DNA from: Corydoras sp. C115
Taxonomy: Eukaryota; Chordata; Actinopteri; Siluriformes; Callichthyidae
Direction: 5' to 3'
Assembly: GCA_019802505.1 (NCBI GenBank)
Contig: JAFMOC010000037.1
Coordinates: 4,557,001-4,621,000, forward strand
Length of the DNA: 64,000 nt
Under the pieces are notes generated by a model that did no database searches, was not told the origin of the DNA, and saw only the letters and a program-made list of their open reading frames with translations. This document shows, in pieces, positions 1 through 12,700 of this stretch (the first letter of the stretch is position 1; each line of letters starts with the position of its first letter). Both the position numbers and the translations under genes were made by a program.

Positions 1-1312
1 ACGAAGCTGCACAATATTTAATTTTTTCTTGTGCAACAGCCACGTTACACGATGGGCCGAGTCAAGTATTTAGTTTTAACCAGTAATAGAAACATATCCT
101 CACTTTCCTACTTTTTATTATCTTAATCAATAACACATGCTTTTGAAAAAAAGTTTTTTTTTGTTTTTTTTTTTAAATCACAGGGGGAGAAATTTGGTCC
201 TGGATTTTAAATCCTGGCCCAGTGAGCATAGGTCCTTTTAGTGTCATCTGGTGTAAAACTGTGCCAAGATGAATGGGGAAAAGCCAAAGAATGAAAAAGA
301 ATAAAATACTGTAAATCAATAACCCCTCCCCAAATATCATACAGTACGAATGCAGAGCCTCATACGGTTAACCACTGAGGTACCGTGTTAAATTGTGTTT
401 GCTTTCTTTTGTATCCTTATATAATGACTTAATATGGCATAAACCATAAGCACTGATCAAGAGTCCCATCTCTTTCATCATTATTTAATAAAATGTAGTA
501 ACATAATTACTTAGTTCCGTCTAATTCCAGTCAAAGCTTGGAAAGATAAAATTGAATTTGTTTTATGCTTTTAGTCTGGTGATAAGTTTAGGAACGACCC
601 ATTCCCATTCGTTTTGGCTTTCCTCTGTGATAAAAACAAGGAACACAAGATAGCTGTGGTTGTTGACTTCCTTATACACACACACACAGCATTACATCAT
701 AAACCACAACAACCCGGTTCAACCACCCACACCACCTGGATGTCAAAGAATAAGATCTGTGTGTGTGTGTGTGTGTGAAGACTGGGACAATAAGTCACTG
801 AAACCAACAAAATAGCTGGAAACAAATTTCGTGATCCATTTTGTGTGGCTGCAATTTACACATTTTCTAACACATACAACTTTGTTTTCTCATACCAGCA
901 GGTATGAATAAATATATAAAATTTAAATAAAATTATCTTTGCTTATTTTGTTATGATTGATGACTTAGTTCCCAACTGGTAACTAAAATTAAAATGTAAC
1001 TAAAACTCTAAAATATAAAAATGTTGTACAAATATGAAAAACTGTAATATACCGTTTTCTGTTTAATGTGGTATGAGGTATATAGGTTTTTTATTAAATG
1101 ACCAATTGATTATTCAATGTATCAAAACATAAATCAGCAGATTTATCAGGCTACCTGTCACCTTAATATACTTTTATGTAGGTGTGTCATAAAATTAATG
1201 GCAAAGTGGTTGAAATACTGAACTGCGGTAAAATGCAGCAATTAATTGCCGTAGTTTGGTCCTCAGGCAAAAAAACCCTGAGCTACTTGGATTGTATAAT
1301 ATTATTATTTAT

Positions 1313-1657
1313 TCATTCATTATCTCCCGCTTTATCCTCTATTAGGGTCGCGGTGGGGTTCCCCATGCACATCCGGGGGAGAACGTCTCGGGCGCTGGGC
1401 AGATAGACCCAGGACAGGGCGCCAATATATCGCTGGGCACACACTCACTCACACATACACACTCTATATGGGGCAATTTTGAGAATTCAATTGACTTGAT
1501 CCATGTTCTTGGACTGTGGGAGGAAACCGGAGAACCCGGAGGAAACCCTCGCAGACACAGGGAGAAAATGGAAACTCCACCCAGATGGGGATTCGAACCG
1601 GGAATCCCTAGCGCTGAGAGGCGAACGTGCTAACCACTAAGCCATCGTGCCGCCATC
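1313..1657 (-). mobile_element. SINE-A, full length
   Basis: Reads on the minus strand from a tRNA-like head (A-box TGGCTTAGTGG, B-box GGTTCGAATCC) through a central block with GTTCTCCC, CCTCCGG and CAGTCCAAGAACATGG to a GAAT tail. This layout fits tRNA-derived V-SINE-type elements of fish. Flanks carry a matching ATTATTTAT (1304-1312 and 1658-1666), a probable target-site duplication. Confidence 0.85.
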
Positions 1658-2779
1658 ATTATTTATACTAAATTCTAAAAAAAGAAGTTTGTTTTGGGCT
1701 ATATTTATTTTTCTCACAGTGTCACCACTACATACTATAATCTGCTCGAAAGCATTCCCACATTATTCATGATTATCCCAATGTTAATGCAGCACCATAT
1801 GTTTTTATGCACATGCTTCCCATTCTGTGGCAACTGCCTGGGTGCTTGTCTTTTCTTTTTGTTTGTGTCTCCTTACAAATGAAACTTGACTTACAAACCT
1901 TTATTTGTTCAATCTCTTTCAAATTAGTTTTCACCTAAATGGGTCAACATAACCAAAAACAGAATCATGTTGTTTTGTATTGCTTTATGGCACATAGTGT
2001 GAACATGTTAGCATACTTTATTACATCAGAACAACAGACAATTACAGCCTTGCCTCATGATTCTTTAGTTAACTACTTATTCTAGCACAAAACACTATAA
2101 AATGCTTTTAAGTTGCTCTTTTTGACAGTTGTTTATGATGTGACCACAGTGTACAAACATTCCAGTAACTAATTCTCGCAAGTTCTAATTCTTGTATATC
2201 AGAGTGGCAAATGGTACAAACACAAAGCAGTTCACATTAGTTTAATCAAATCCAGACACACCAACTGGGTTGCTAAAGGAACAGAAGCAGAACTTCCAGC
2301 AATGTTGGATAAAAAAGGTGCATGCTGGGGTAGCTGCATGGTTCAGCCATTCCCAGCAGCAGCTTCCGTCAGATTTATAGTGGGTTGATCGGGTTCTATT
2401 GCTCATGACAAACAGTGCAGTGGTCTCTCATTCTTTGTTTACTCCTTTAAATATGGTTCACTGTTGTTCATTAAAAATGTCACAGTAAGTCAGTCTTATT
2501 GCAGAATTGCTGTGTTTGTTAATTTATTATTATTATTGTGACAGTTTCATTCATTTTTAATTCATTGAAATGTGGATAGCACAGTATGTATCGCTAATGC
2601 TTTACTGGAAGCATTAATGATTAGGTTTCATTTCTGGGTGAAGAACACTGGGTCCTTTCTGTGATGGTTTATATTAATAGATCACTTTATCTCTTTAGTG
2701 TGAGCTAGCTGCATAAAGACACTGCTTCTGAAAACACAGCCACCCTTTTCTTTCTGTATGGTTTTGATTGGTTGCAACA

Positions 2780-2803
2780 TTAATTAATTAATTAATTAAT
2801 TAA

Positions 2804-2865
<62 letters not shown>

Positions 2866-2884
2866 ATGTATGTATATATATGTA

Positions 2885-2937
<53 letters not shown>
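2780..2937. repeat. (TTAA)n then (TA)n/(TGTA)n microsatellite
   Basis: Compound microsatellite directly abutting the head of the next SINE-A copy. Confidence 0.95.
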
Positions 2938-2939
<2 letters not shown>

Positions 2940-3152
2940 TGGCACGGTGGCTTAGTGGTTAGCACGTTCGCCTCTCAGCGCTAGGGATTCCCAGTTCGAT
3001 TCCTCATCTGGGTGGAGTTTCAGTGTTCTCCCCGTGTCCGCGTGGGTTTACCTCCCACAGTCCAAAAACATGGATCAAGCCAGTTGAGTTCTCCAAATTG
3101 CCCCAAATAGAGTGTGTATGTGTGCGTGAGTGAATGTGTGCCGATGGATATG

Positions 3153-3156
<4 letters not shown>
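2938..3156 (+). mobile_element. SINE-A, 3'-truncated, lying between two AT tracts
   Basis: Starts with the tRNA-like head (GGCACGGTGGCTTAGTGG) and stops at the GATGGAT segment, where an AT microsatellite (to about 3210) replaces the tail. AT repeats flank both sides. Confidence 0.8.

Positions 3157-3210
<54 letters not shown>
3154..3210. repeat. (AT)n microsatellite
   Basis: Dinucleotide run replacing the tail of the SINE-A copy before it; ends in a T run. Confidence 0.95.
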
Positions 3211-3217
<7 letters not shown>

Positions 3218-4629
3218 TTCGTACACGTGTCCATCTTCTAGTTGTTTATCATTTCTTGTATCTTTTCTAACTGAACTACTCTGGAGGACCTTCCTGTTTA
3301 ACTGGATAAGTATCAGATAAAATGGCTGGTTGTATACAGTTTTAGTTTTATAGTAGTGTGTTGGGTTAATTATTAATATGGAAGCAGCCGTAATTTGCCC
3401 ATCAGCAGGTATATAAGACTGACCGCTCATGAATATCATGTACCAACGCTCATATATTCATTCCAGTCATTGGTTGATCAATCGGCACATATTTACATTC
3501 ATCTGCTGGCATCTTGTTATTGTTCAAGCTGACAAAACTCCTTAAACGCTTCCCTACTTTCTCTTAACTGCACCAGGTTGTTTTTTGTGATGTTAATAAT
3601 TGTACTGCAGTAACTGGTTCCTCATACAGCTTTTTTTAACCGGAGTATTTATATATTTTCAGAATGTTGATTTTGCTGTTTTTTGGAGGCATTTAAAGTT
3701 CCTGTGGATAAGTTTAATGCTGTTGCTAAATACTAACAGTGAGGGTGGAGAGGGTGTGGTTTGTCATAGAGATGATGGAATAAAGAACTTGTTCTGCTTC
3801 TTATATATTTTTGCAACTTTTCTTTCCTAATAAAGTTTTACACATTACACACTGCAGTGTTTTGACATGTGTGTGTGTGTGTGTGAACTTATGTTTGTAG
3901 TTGCTTGTTTTGTCAAACTTCAGAAGAAGCTACAGGTGCCATTTAGCTTTACTCAGACCTGGTAATGATGGTGTGTCTCTGAGAGATCATGTTCACAGTA
4001 GCGCGTGTTAGGATGAGTGTCGCTGACTGACGCACACACACACGTTTGCACATACACCTGTCATTATTGACTTTGTTTACACAGTACAGGGTTACACTTT
4101 GCTGTGTGTTCCAACGTCATAAATCCAGAACTGCACTACATGGGTTACATAAAAATAGAAACTGTTTAATTCTGAAGGTGCATTCGCAGGCTTGACTTTG
4201 GAGTCAACTTAAATGTGTAGTTGATTTGCTCTAAATGTCTAATGTGAAGAGAGGATGGTATGTTCTAAAACTCATACTAATTTGGGTTCTTGTTATACAG
4301 GAATGTTCGTAAGAAACTTCTATTTGAACTTACATTACCTGTGGTGTGGGAAGGCTTTTGGTTAAAGGTGTCGAGATTTCACAGTAAAGGGTCGTTTTAT
4401 TTAGCAGGGCAGAGAATATGAGTTATGCATTTTTTTTTCCCAAGCTGTGTATTTTTGGAACATGGAGTGCTCTCACAGTTTCACAGTATCTCACAGCCCA
4501 GAAGGACAGAATGGTCACCATTACACATCAGGCACTTTAATGTAGTTATCCACATCTCTTATCTTATGTTTACCTATCAGAGCATTTTGGACTGTAAAAT
4601 GAAACCCACACGTTCTGTTCCCCGGGAAT

Positions 4630-4686
4630 GGAGCCCAGCGCGCTGCATACTGTGAAGAGACAGCTAACCACTGTGCCACCATACCA
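4630..4686 (-). mobile_element. Decayed SINE head fragment
   Basis: GCTAACCACTGTGCCACCAT is the reverse complement of a tRNA-type A-box head; the remainder is too diverged to assign. Confidence 0.4.
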
Positions 4687-4821
4687 CTTTAAAAATAAAT
4701 CACACAGAGAAAGTTAGATTCCTCTTTATCCGGTGTTTGAACAGTGTAATGCTTGTTGATTTGTGTCCATGTATAAAGAACTCATTCCGTCACCTTCTCT
4801 TTTCCTGTGTGTGTGTTTAAG

Positions 4822-4957
4822 GCTTTTAAGGATGAGTTAGAGGGCCTGATTCAGGAACAGACGAATAAGGGCAGGAACACGGCAGGACTCCTGGCTTTAC
4901 GGCAGTTTGCAGATTTCATGACGAGCTCCATTGCAGGCAGTCCCACCTCAGCCCTGA
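4822..4957 (+). CDS. add3: add3 coding exon w1 (first in window)
   Basis: Starts after acceptor tttaag and ends before donor gtaagt, leaving phase 1. It encodes AFKDELEGLIQEQTNKG and continues to PTSAL, the start of the adducin head after the disordered N-terminus. The preceding coding exon is upstream of the window. Confidence 0.94.
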
Positions 4958-6359
4958 GTAAGTAGCACAGTTGTATGGCTGGTTTCCACAGCAACGCACC
5001 CACTTTCATGCGCTGCCTCTTGTCCTTGCCGGAGTGTTCAGTGAAAAAGTATTAGAACACCTGTTCCTGGGGTTTTTTTCTGTTTTTATTTTGTTATTCA
5101 TATTGCTTTATTGAATAATATTTTTACTTTGTTGCTACAACTCATAAATCTGATAATTTAGAACCCTGTAAATGCAGTTCGATTATTCTTGTGCAGAAAA
5201 GCTTTAATAGACCTGACCTCAACCACCGAAGTAAAATAGGATCTCATTTGCAGCCCAGAACATCTCAATGTCATCAAAGGAACATTTTCTTAGTAGAGAT
5301 TGTTACAGGGCTAAATTGCCGCTCATGCTTTAGGAAGAAAATGTCATGACAGGCTCATGTGTCAGAAGATGTGAAGGTTAGCTGTCCACATTTCTTATGC
5401 ATTTAATAAACTGATCTCACATTTGTGGCTTTCCATGTTTCCTCCTCAGGTCTCGGAATAGCTTCCCCTATAAATGACCTGTATGGTGTGGACTCAGGAT
5501 CCATGGTAAAAGGGGAAAAGCAAGCACGTTGTAAACTGGCAAGTCTCTACCGCCTGGTGGATCTCTTCAGCTGGGCTCACTTCTCCAATGCCTATGTGAC
5601 TGTGAGCATCACCCTCATACACTCCACATTTCATGCCGTGTTAAACCAGTGCACTTTCAGTTGGAACATCATGTGCAGCACCATTGTTCTGCTAATATCA
5701 TACCGCCTTTATTCAAACAAACCCTGACAAGTTCTTTTTTAACACCCACCTCCTGCCTTACAATCAGCTATTATATCCTTTGAAGCTACGTGGAAAGCCC
5801 TGTATCAGTCTGTTAATCCAAAACAATCAATTCCTATTGACCCGCCCTTACCCCGCTGTCATGTCCAAGTCAAAATACGTCATTTTTATAGCTTTCAGCT
5901 AAGTCTGATCTATGCATTGCTTCTAGGTGATTAGCAGTGGTATTAGGGAGTGCACACCCAAAATTATACTGTTATACTATTCTATGGTTATGCCTCTTAC
6001 TGTACATGGTGTCATATGAAGTGCTTGTGCACCTCTCTTTATTTAAGATGATGTATGTAATAAACTGCTAATTAAGGTTAAACTGTTTGCATTTACATTT
6101 GCATTTACATTGAGATCACCAATTTTGAAATTAGTTGAATAGTTGGGCTTACGTTCCATTATTTATAATGATATATATATATATATTTAGCAAATGCTAA
6201 AATTATCCTGAATGTTTAACCTTACTGACTTAACTTACCTTACTGAAATAATTATGATAACGAAACCTCTGCTATATTTTATTTCATTGTTTTTTTTTAT
6301 TTTTTTATTGCTATTATATTTTTATATTAACATTTTTGCATTTAATTTTTATATTATAT

Positions 6360-6393
<34 letters not shown>

Positions 6394-6639
6394 TTATTAT
6401 AATTTTATTTTTTATAACGAAATAAATTGGTATACTGGGTCTGTAAAACCGAATTCCATTTACATTTCATGTACCACATGTTATTCAAGTCTCCTTGAAT
6501 CCATGAAATACTAATGAAACCAAACTTTAAATGACTTGCTGCCCTAAATAGTCTTTGGGAATGTTTCCTGAATTATTGAATTCACCAATGAAAACTTGAT
6601 TGAGACTTCATTAATGGATTGGATGTCATTAAGACGGCC

Positions 6640-6728
<89 letters not shown>

Positions 6729-9700
6729 TGTCTGGTCCTTGCCACTCCTTCTGCTATGTCACCCTGAATTGATTATGTAAATAGTTATAAGTATTTACCT
6801 TAAACTTATTAATTTGATTTACTTATTATTTGTTGTGTGCACTGTGTCACCACCAACTTGAATGCTGAGCTAGTTAGACCTGATCAGTCTGTATTTCAAT
6901 GTGTATTGTTATGATTATCATATTAATCAGAAAACAGTTCCAGGGAAGTTCGTCCCTCAGTAAGAGGATGTGGTGCTGGGTCAGCCGTGAGCTAGTTCAG
7001 CAGTTAGCAACAGTGTTCTCTGGTGAAGCATGCATACATGAGATTGTTTACAGCTGATTTGATATTGCCTGCACACTATGTCTCATTACTGGTTGTGATA
7101 TTCCTCATACTTCCAAATTCAAGAGAGAGTGTTTTTTATATTGAGTTTAAACAATCAACAGCAACTTAAATTCTGTGTTATATTTAGCTAAAGGACTGCA
7201 GTGGTTCATGAACTAAAGGGCGTGTGTGTGTGTGTGTGTGTGTGTGTAGGTTCGTGTCAGTAAGGAGCAGGATCATATTCTCATCATCCCCAGAGGACTG
7301 TCCTTCTCTGAGGCTACAGCTTCTAATCTGGTACATTCACACAAACACACTGCAGTTTGTTTTCCCATAATGCAGCAGGAGCACAATGATCCACATTTGC
7401 CATGTGCAGCCTGTAAACTTTTGCTATGTTTAGTAATGAACTGATAAACACGTTAAGGTTACCAGTATGCACTGTATGATTATAACTATGTGAACACCCT
7501 TCTTGTGCTTTGTGACCAAAAGCAGTTTTACAATGAACCTGATGGTTTGGGACAAAATCACTGAAATTAACCTAAATACTCAAATGTAGTGTTTTGAGAT
7601 TTATACAAATATAGTATGTTCAGAATTAGCTGTAAGCTATTCGGTTTTATTTCAGTCTAATGCTGTAGGTTTGTGAATGTGTGTTGCCAAAGCGTGAGAG
7701 GTTTAATCAGGTATGAATTTTCTAAGCACCTTGGTATTTGTGAGTCTGTGCGTGTCTCTCTCTTGCCCTCATTCTGTGTGTGAAATGTGCATAAAACTTT
7801 AAATTCTAAATAAATCTCTTCAGTTTTATCAGGTTTTTGACATTTATGGGAGATTTGACATTTTTTACATTTTGAACATTTTTATTTTAGACAGTTCAAA
7901 GTTAATTTTAATTCAGAATATTAAAGATTAATTGTGCATATATAGCAAATAAATCAAACTTGGGACATCGAAGCTCTATAAGATGAAGCCAAAAAGCTGG
8001 TATGTGGTACTGATGATAGTTACAGAATGTCTGATTAAAAAAAAAAAAGTGTAAGTTAATAAAATAGTGTTAATATTAAACTGATCATATCTACTTGTTA
8101 TATAAAAACATAATTTATCTGTTATCTTTTTTCCTATCAGTTAATGAATAGTAAAGGCAGAACAGCTATTATTTGAGTGATGGTTTATTCTGAGTACTGC
8201 AGTGACACTGAGGTGACATGTTGGTTTTAATTGTACGAGTGGCTCAGACACAGCAGTGCTGCTGTAGATATTAATGTACAATACATTGGGACTCGTGTGT
8301 AGGCTTCAGCTTCCTTATGCGTGGAATTCTTGATAAAGTTGATGTTGTGGCAGCTGTTGCTGTTTTTTGAATTCTTGTGTTTTAGATGATAAGGATTGAA
8401 TAGTGTGTGCGTGTGCACATACCCACATGCACCACAAGAATCCATTCAGACTGAGTGCTATTGTTTCCCAACACGCATTATTGGACTAATTTAATATTGT
8501 GTGTGAATATAACACTCAAGCCGATAGCATACACATTTTTTTCCCTTCCCACGCTCCATCAAAAACTATAACAGCCTTTACAGTTTATGTGCCGTAACAT
8601 TAACGTTACCCTTCAGTACTGCAGCAAGTGGTTTAGTCTTGATTTTGAAATACATGAGGCATATCCACATTTCTTTGCCCATATAGCACATATCCATAAA
8701 TGATTTTTAAGAAGAGGAAGCCATTAAATGTGTGCATGGACCTTGAAATTAAAAATGAGGTTAGCATGGCACTCTGCATGTTTGCGGCTCGAATCTGACG
8801 TGAAGGAATCACACTCCACTGTACAGGTTATATAACAGTGTGTGGGTGACTGAACAGCCTGCTGCGTATTGATTTGGTGAGAATAGAGACAGTTGCTGTT
8901 GTTGAGAAAATGAGTTTATCAGCTACAGCACCAAATTGTAGACGTCTTTTTATTATTATTTATCCCTCCCCATCAACCTGATTTGCATTTGTTGGATATA
9001 CAACAAATGTGGATATGTGGAAATGACTGTCTTAATGGAAACAGTTTAGATTTGGTTGAATTTTCAAATGATGATAATAATAATAAATCACTGCTTTGCA
9101 AAGAGGGTCAGTAGAAATTAACAGAAAAAAGTTTTTCTACCTTTTTTGTAATGTGTTCTGGAGCATGGGTTATGCACAAGGGTCTAACAAAGGGCTCAGA
9201 AATGACTAACGTGCAGTAGTAGTATATACTTATATGCTGTAGCGTTTTTATTTGAAAGTGCCAATATATGATTTGATGTCAGTTGACTGAAAATGAAATG
9301 GTGATTAGACATTGTTCAACAGTAAGGGCTGAATTCTGTAGAGAAAAATAAATCTTTAAAATAAGATAGGATGCGATAGATAGGATATAATTGAATTGAA
9401 TATATTAATCAAAATCTGCGTTTATGTAAAAAGGTTTTAGAATGGGACTACAGAAAATATGCAGCTTGCTGTGAAAGTAAACCTACAGCAGATAACGAAT
9501 AGGATGTTAATTAGTCCTTACTGTAAGTTTTTGTATGTGCAAAAACTGCCACCTAGTGGACAATGTAAAACATCGCAGTCAGGACTCATAAGGATCAAAC
9601 TACTTGTATCGTAGGAAGACGTCATTTTAAGATGCTGCAGTCCTGTATTATAATCAAAGTTAAAAAGAGAATAATGAAGCAGAAACATAAATGACATGAA

Positions 9701-12700
9701 ATAAATTAAATGCTTATCACAAATCCATTTATTTAAATGTTTTAAATAAATGTAAAATTTAAATATGTTTCATAGCCAGCGATTGATTGGCGCCCTGTCC
9801 TGGGTGTATCTGCCCAGCGCCCGAAACGTTCTCCCCTGGATGGGCATGGGGAACCCCACCGTGACCCTACTAGAGGATAAAGCGGGAGATAATGGATGGA
9901 TGGATTGTTTCATAGCACACTGTAGACCATTAAGTTAGCCTTGTTGCTAGGCTACATGAGGACTAAGCGACCCACTTAATCATTCCTGTGCAATTCTTTT
10001 AGCATCGAATAATAACAAAGAGCAGGTGACTCCCCATCTCCTAAAATTAATGCTGCTTTATAGCAAACAGTAAGTGACTAGTTTATAAGAATCATTCATT
10101 TAACGTTTTATAGTGAAATATTATTGTTGGGTGAAATGTATTACATACTGTATTGGTATAATAATGTGTTTCTACCTCTAAACTAGTAGTACAGCTAAAC
10201 TAAAGTTTATTTTGGTGAGAGTTCAACAGATTGTCTTTCATTTTTAGGTGAAGGTGAATATTTTGGGTGACGTGGTGGATCAGGGCACCACTAACCTCCA
10301 GGTCGACTTGTCTGGGTTCAGCCCTCATGCCGCAATATATTCAATGAGACCCGATGTACGCTGTGTCGTCCACCTGCACACCCCTGCTGCTGCTGCTGTG
10401 AGTCCTATCTTGTTTGTTCTGCGCTCTTACTTTAAAGCATTATGAGAAATGTGGTTTTCAAGTGTGTAAACTCTGCACATAGGTGTCATCGATGAAATGT
10501 GGCCTGCTGCCCATCTCTCAAGAGGCACTGATCCTTGGAGACATTGCTTACTTTAACTACAATGGCAGCCTGGATGACACCGAGGAGAGGGCAGAGCTCC
10601 AGAAAGCACTCGGCCCCTCGGCCAAGGTACAGCTACAAGTGCTCCAAACATAGTGTTTGTGAAGGTTTTAACTTTAAGCAATTAAATAAATGGTTATCTT
10701 CAGATTTAAGAAGAGTTTTGAATTATCACATAAATATAGCATAAAAATTCTGTTCAGGTGTTTATTATCTTTTGTCTATCTTTTTGTGTGTGTGTTTGGT
10801 ACAGGTGCTGGTTCTGAGAAATCATGGTGTAGTGGCTTTAGGAGAAACTATAGAAGAAGCTTTTCTCAACATTTACACTGCTCAATATGCGTGTGAGATC
10901 CAGGTTTGTAGGAGCACATTGGTGTGTGCTTTCTTTAATTTAATTTAGGCTTATTATTAATAACTGTTTATATAATTGATTTCTCTTCCCGAGTGTGTGT
11001 GTTTGTGGGGGGTGTTTTAGGTTATGTTGTGGTGAATAAATGGTAATGTATAGAATTACTATTGGGTAGCTGCTAAGAGGATCCCGTTCTGGCGTGTGTA
11101 TGTTTTATGGGGTCAATGTATTTATATTGCTAAAGAGTTGTGTTGACAACTAGTTTTTATGCACTGTGAGCTGGCTGAAAAATGAAATGTTTAAAATGTC
11201 TCCAAGTTACAGTTAGAACAAAAGTCTTTAAACCCATCTTTGGCAAAATTGAAAAGGGTTTAAAAAGTTTTAAAAAAGTAGGTTTAAACTTACTTTTTTT
11301 TATTTGTACTATGATCTGTGGTCAATGAATGTAGGCTTTAGTCATGCATAAGTATCTATATGCTACTTTTATATGCAACTTATTTGTTGATGCATTGATA
11401 CATGCATAATATTTAATGATTTTTAGTGTTGGATGTTTGCCATTATTGTGGCACTTAGAGATTTTACATAATGAAAAGTGCGTTACAAATAAAATCTATT
11501 AACTAAATGTTTTTGTTTAAACTAACCTGTTGGGTGCAGATTTTGAAATGGGTGTGTGTTTAGTTAACTGTGGATGTGTGTGTGTGCGCCATGCGGCCAT
11601 AACAAATTATGCGGAAACTTTTCGTTAGATGTAGACATCTATTAATTCCAGTTCTTGTCATTTAAGTCCATTGAATTTTTCTTCTATTATACCTCAGCTT
11701 TTTTTCATCCTATAAGCTGTGTCTGTGTATGTTTGTGTGTAGGTGAATGCATTCGCATCTGCAGGGGGGCTGGAGAACCTGATCGTGTTGGATATGAAGG
11801 AATACAAAAGCAGGACACAGGGTGTAGCAGAAGCCGGAATCAACATGGGCTCTGACTGCAAGTGGAAAATAGGAGAAATGGAGTTCGAGTCTCTAATGAG
11901 GATGCTTGATAACATGGTATGCAGAAATCGGTTCGGTTCCAAACCATTTGATAAGTTTGTCATGGAAATGCAGTTCTATCCATCAGTAGTGTGAGCTCAG
12001 ACCACCAAACATCAGAGAGGGAAATGCTCTGGATTAAATGATGGAATAAAAGATCAGATGTGCTTAAATAAAACTTTATCACATTAGAGGTTAGGACATT
12101 ACTCTTTAATATTTGTGTGTAACATTGACAACATTAAACTTTCCAAGAGTTTAACTTCATGTCTTCCTGTTCATCCCATAATGTCAAGGCAGATGACCCC
12201 TTTTCTTTTTCTGTACAGGGTTACAGAACTGGTTATACCTATCGCCACCCAGTGGTGCGGGACAAGCCACGACACAAGAGTGAAGTGGAGATACCTGCCA
12301 CAGTAACTGCTTTCTCATTGGATGATGTGGGCGATGCCTCCCGCCTGCAACTGCGTCTCCTGCAACAGAGACAGCAACGAGAGAAAACACGCTGGCTCAA
12401 CTCTCCCAACTGCTACACCAAGATCAATGTGGCAGAGGGTGCAGGAGCCGAGGAGAATGGTCGTATTAGGACAATGGTAGGTTCATGTTGGTGTAAACAT
12501 TTCCACTTTGCTCTGGCATTTTATAGTATTGGGTCTTGCAGCTTCCTTGAGGATTATTAATTCCCTATACTGGAGCAGGTGGCACAGATGGACTTTCATC
12601 TAAATACTTCTAACTGTATCTGTTTTTCTCTTGCTGTCCCAGTGGATGAGGTCGGAGGAGAGTGGTAACACCAGTGGCACGCCAATCCGCATAGAGGACC

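Larger units (their letters stand above)
1..4821 (+). other. add3 intron upstream of first visible exon
   Basis: Holds no coding exon that I can recognise. It contains SINE-A copies (1313-1657 and 2938-3156), a TTAA/AT microsatellite block (2780-2937), a second AT tract (3154-3210), a (GT)n near 760-776 and a SINE-like scrap at 4630-4686. The rest is AT-rich unique sequence. Confidence 0.7.
7331..10247 (+). other. add3 intron between w3 and w4
   Basis: Mostly unique AT-rich sequence. The only clear repeat is a 5'-truncated SINE-A at 9775-9906. A CTCF-like motif lies at 9546-9562. Confidence 0.7.

Noticed and set aside
2788..2937. Alternating AT/TGTA tract as an origin or matrix-attachment site
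   Set aside because: Explained as a compound microsatellite; no independent evidence.
6544..6729. IYIYIY repeat openings at 3.1, 6.6, 46.6, 52.5 and 53.4 kb
   Set aside because: Products of AT microsatellites, not proteins.
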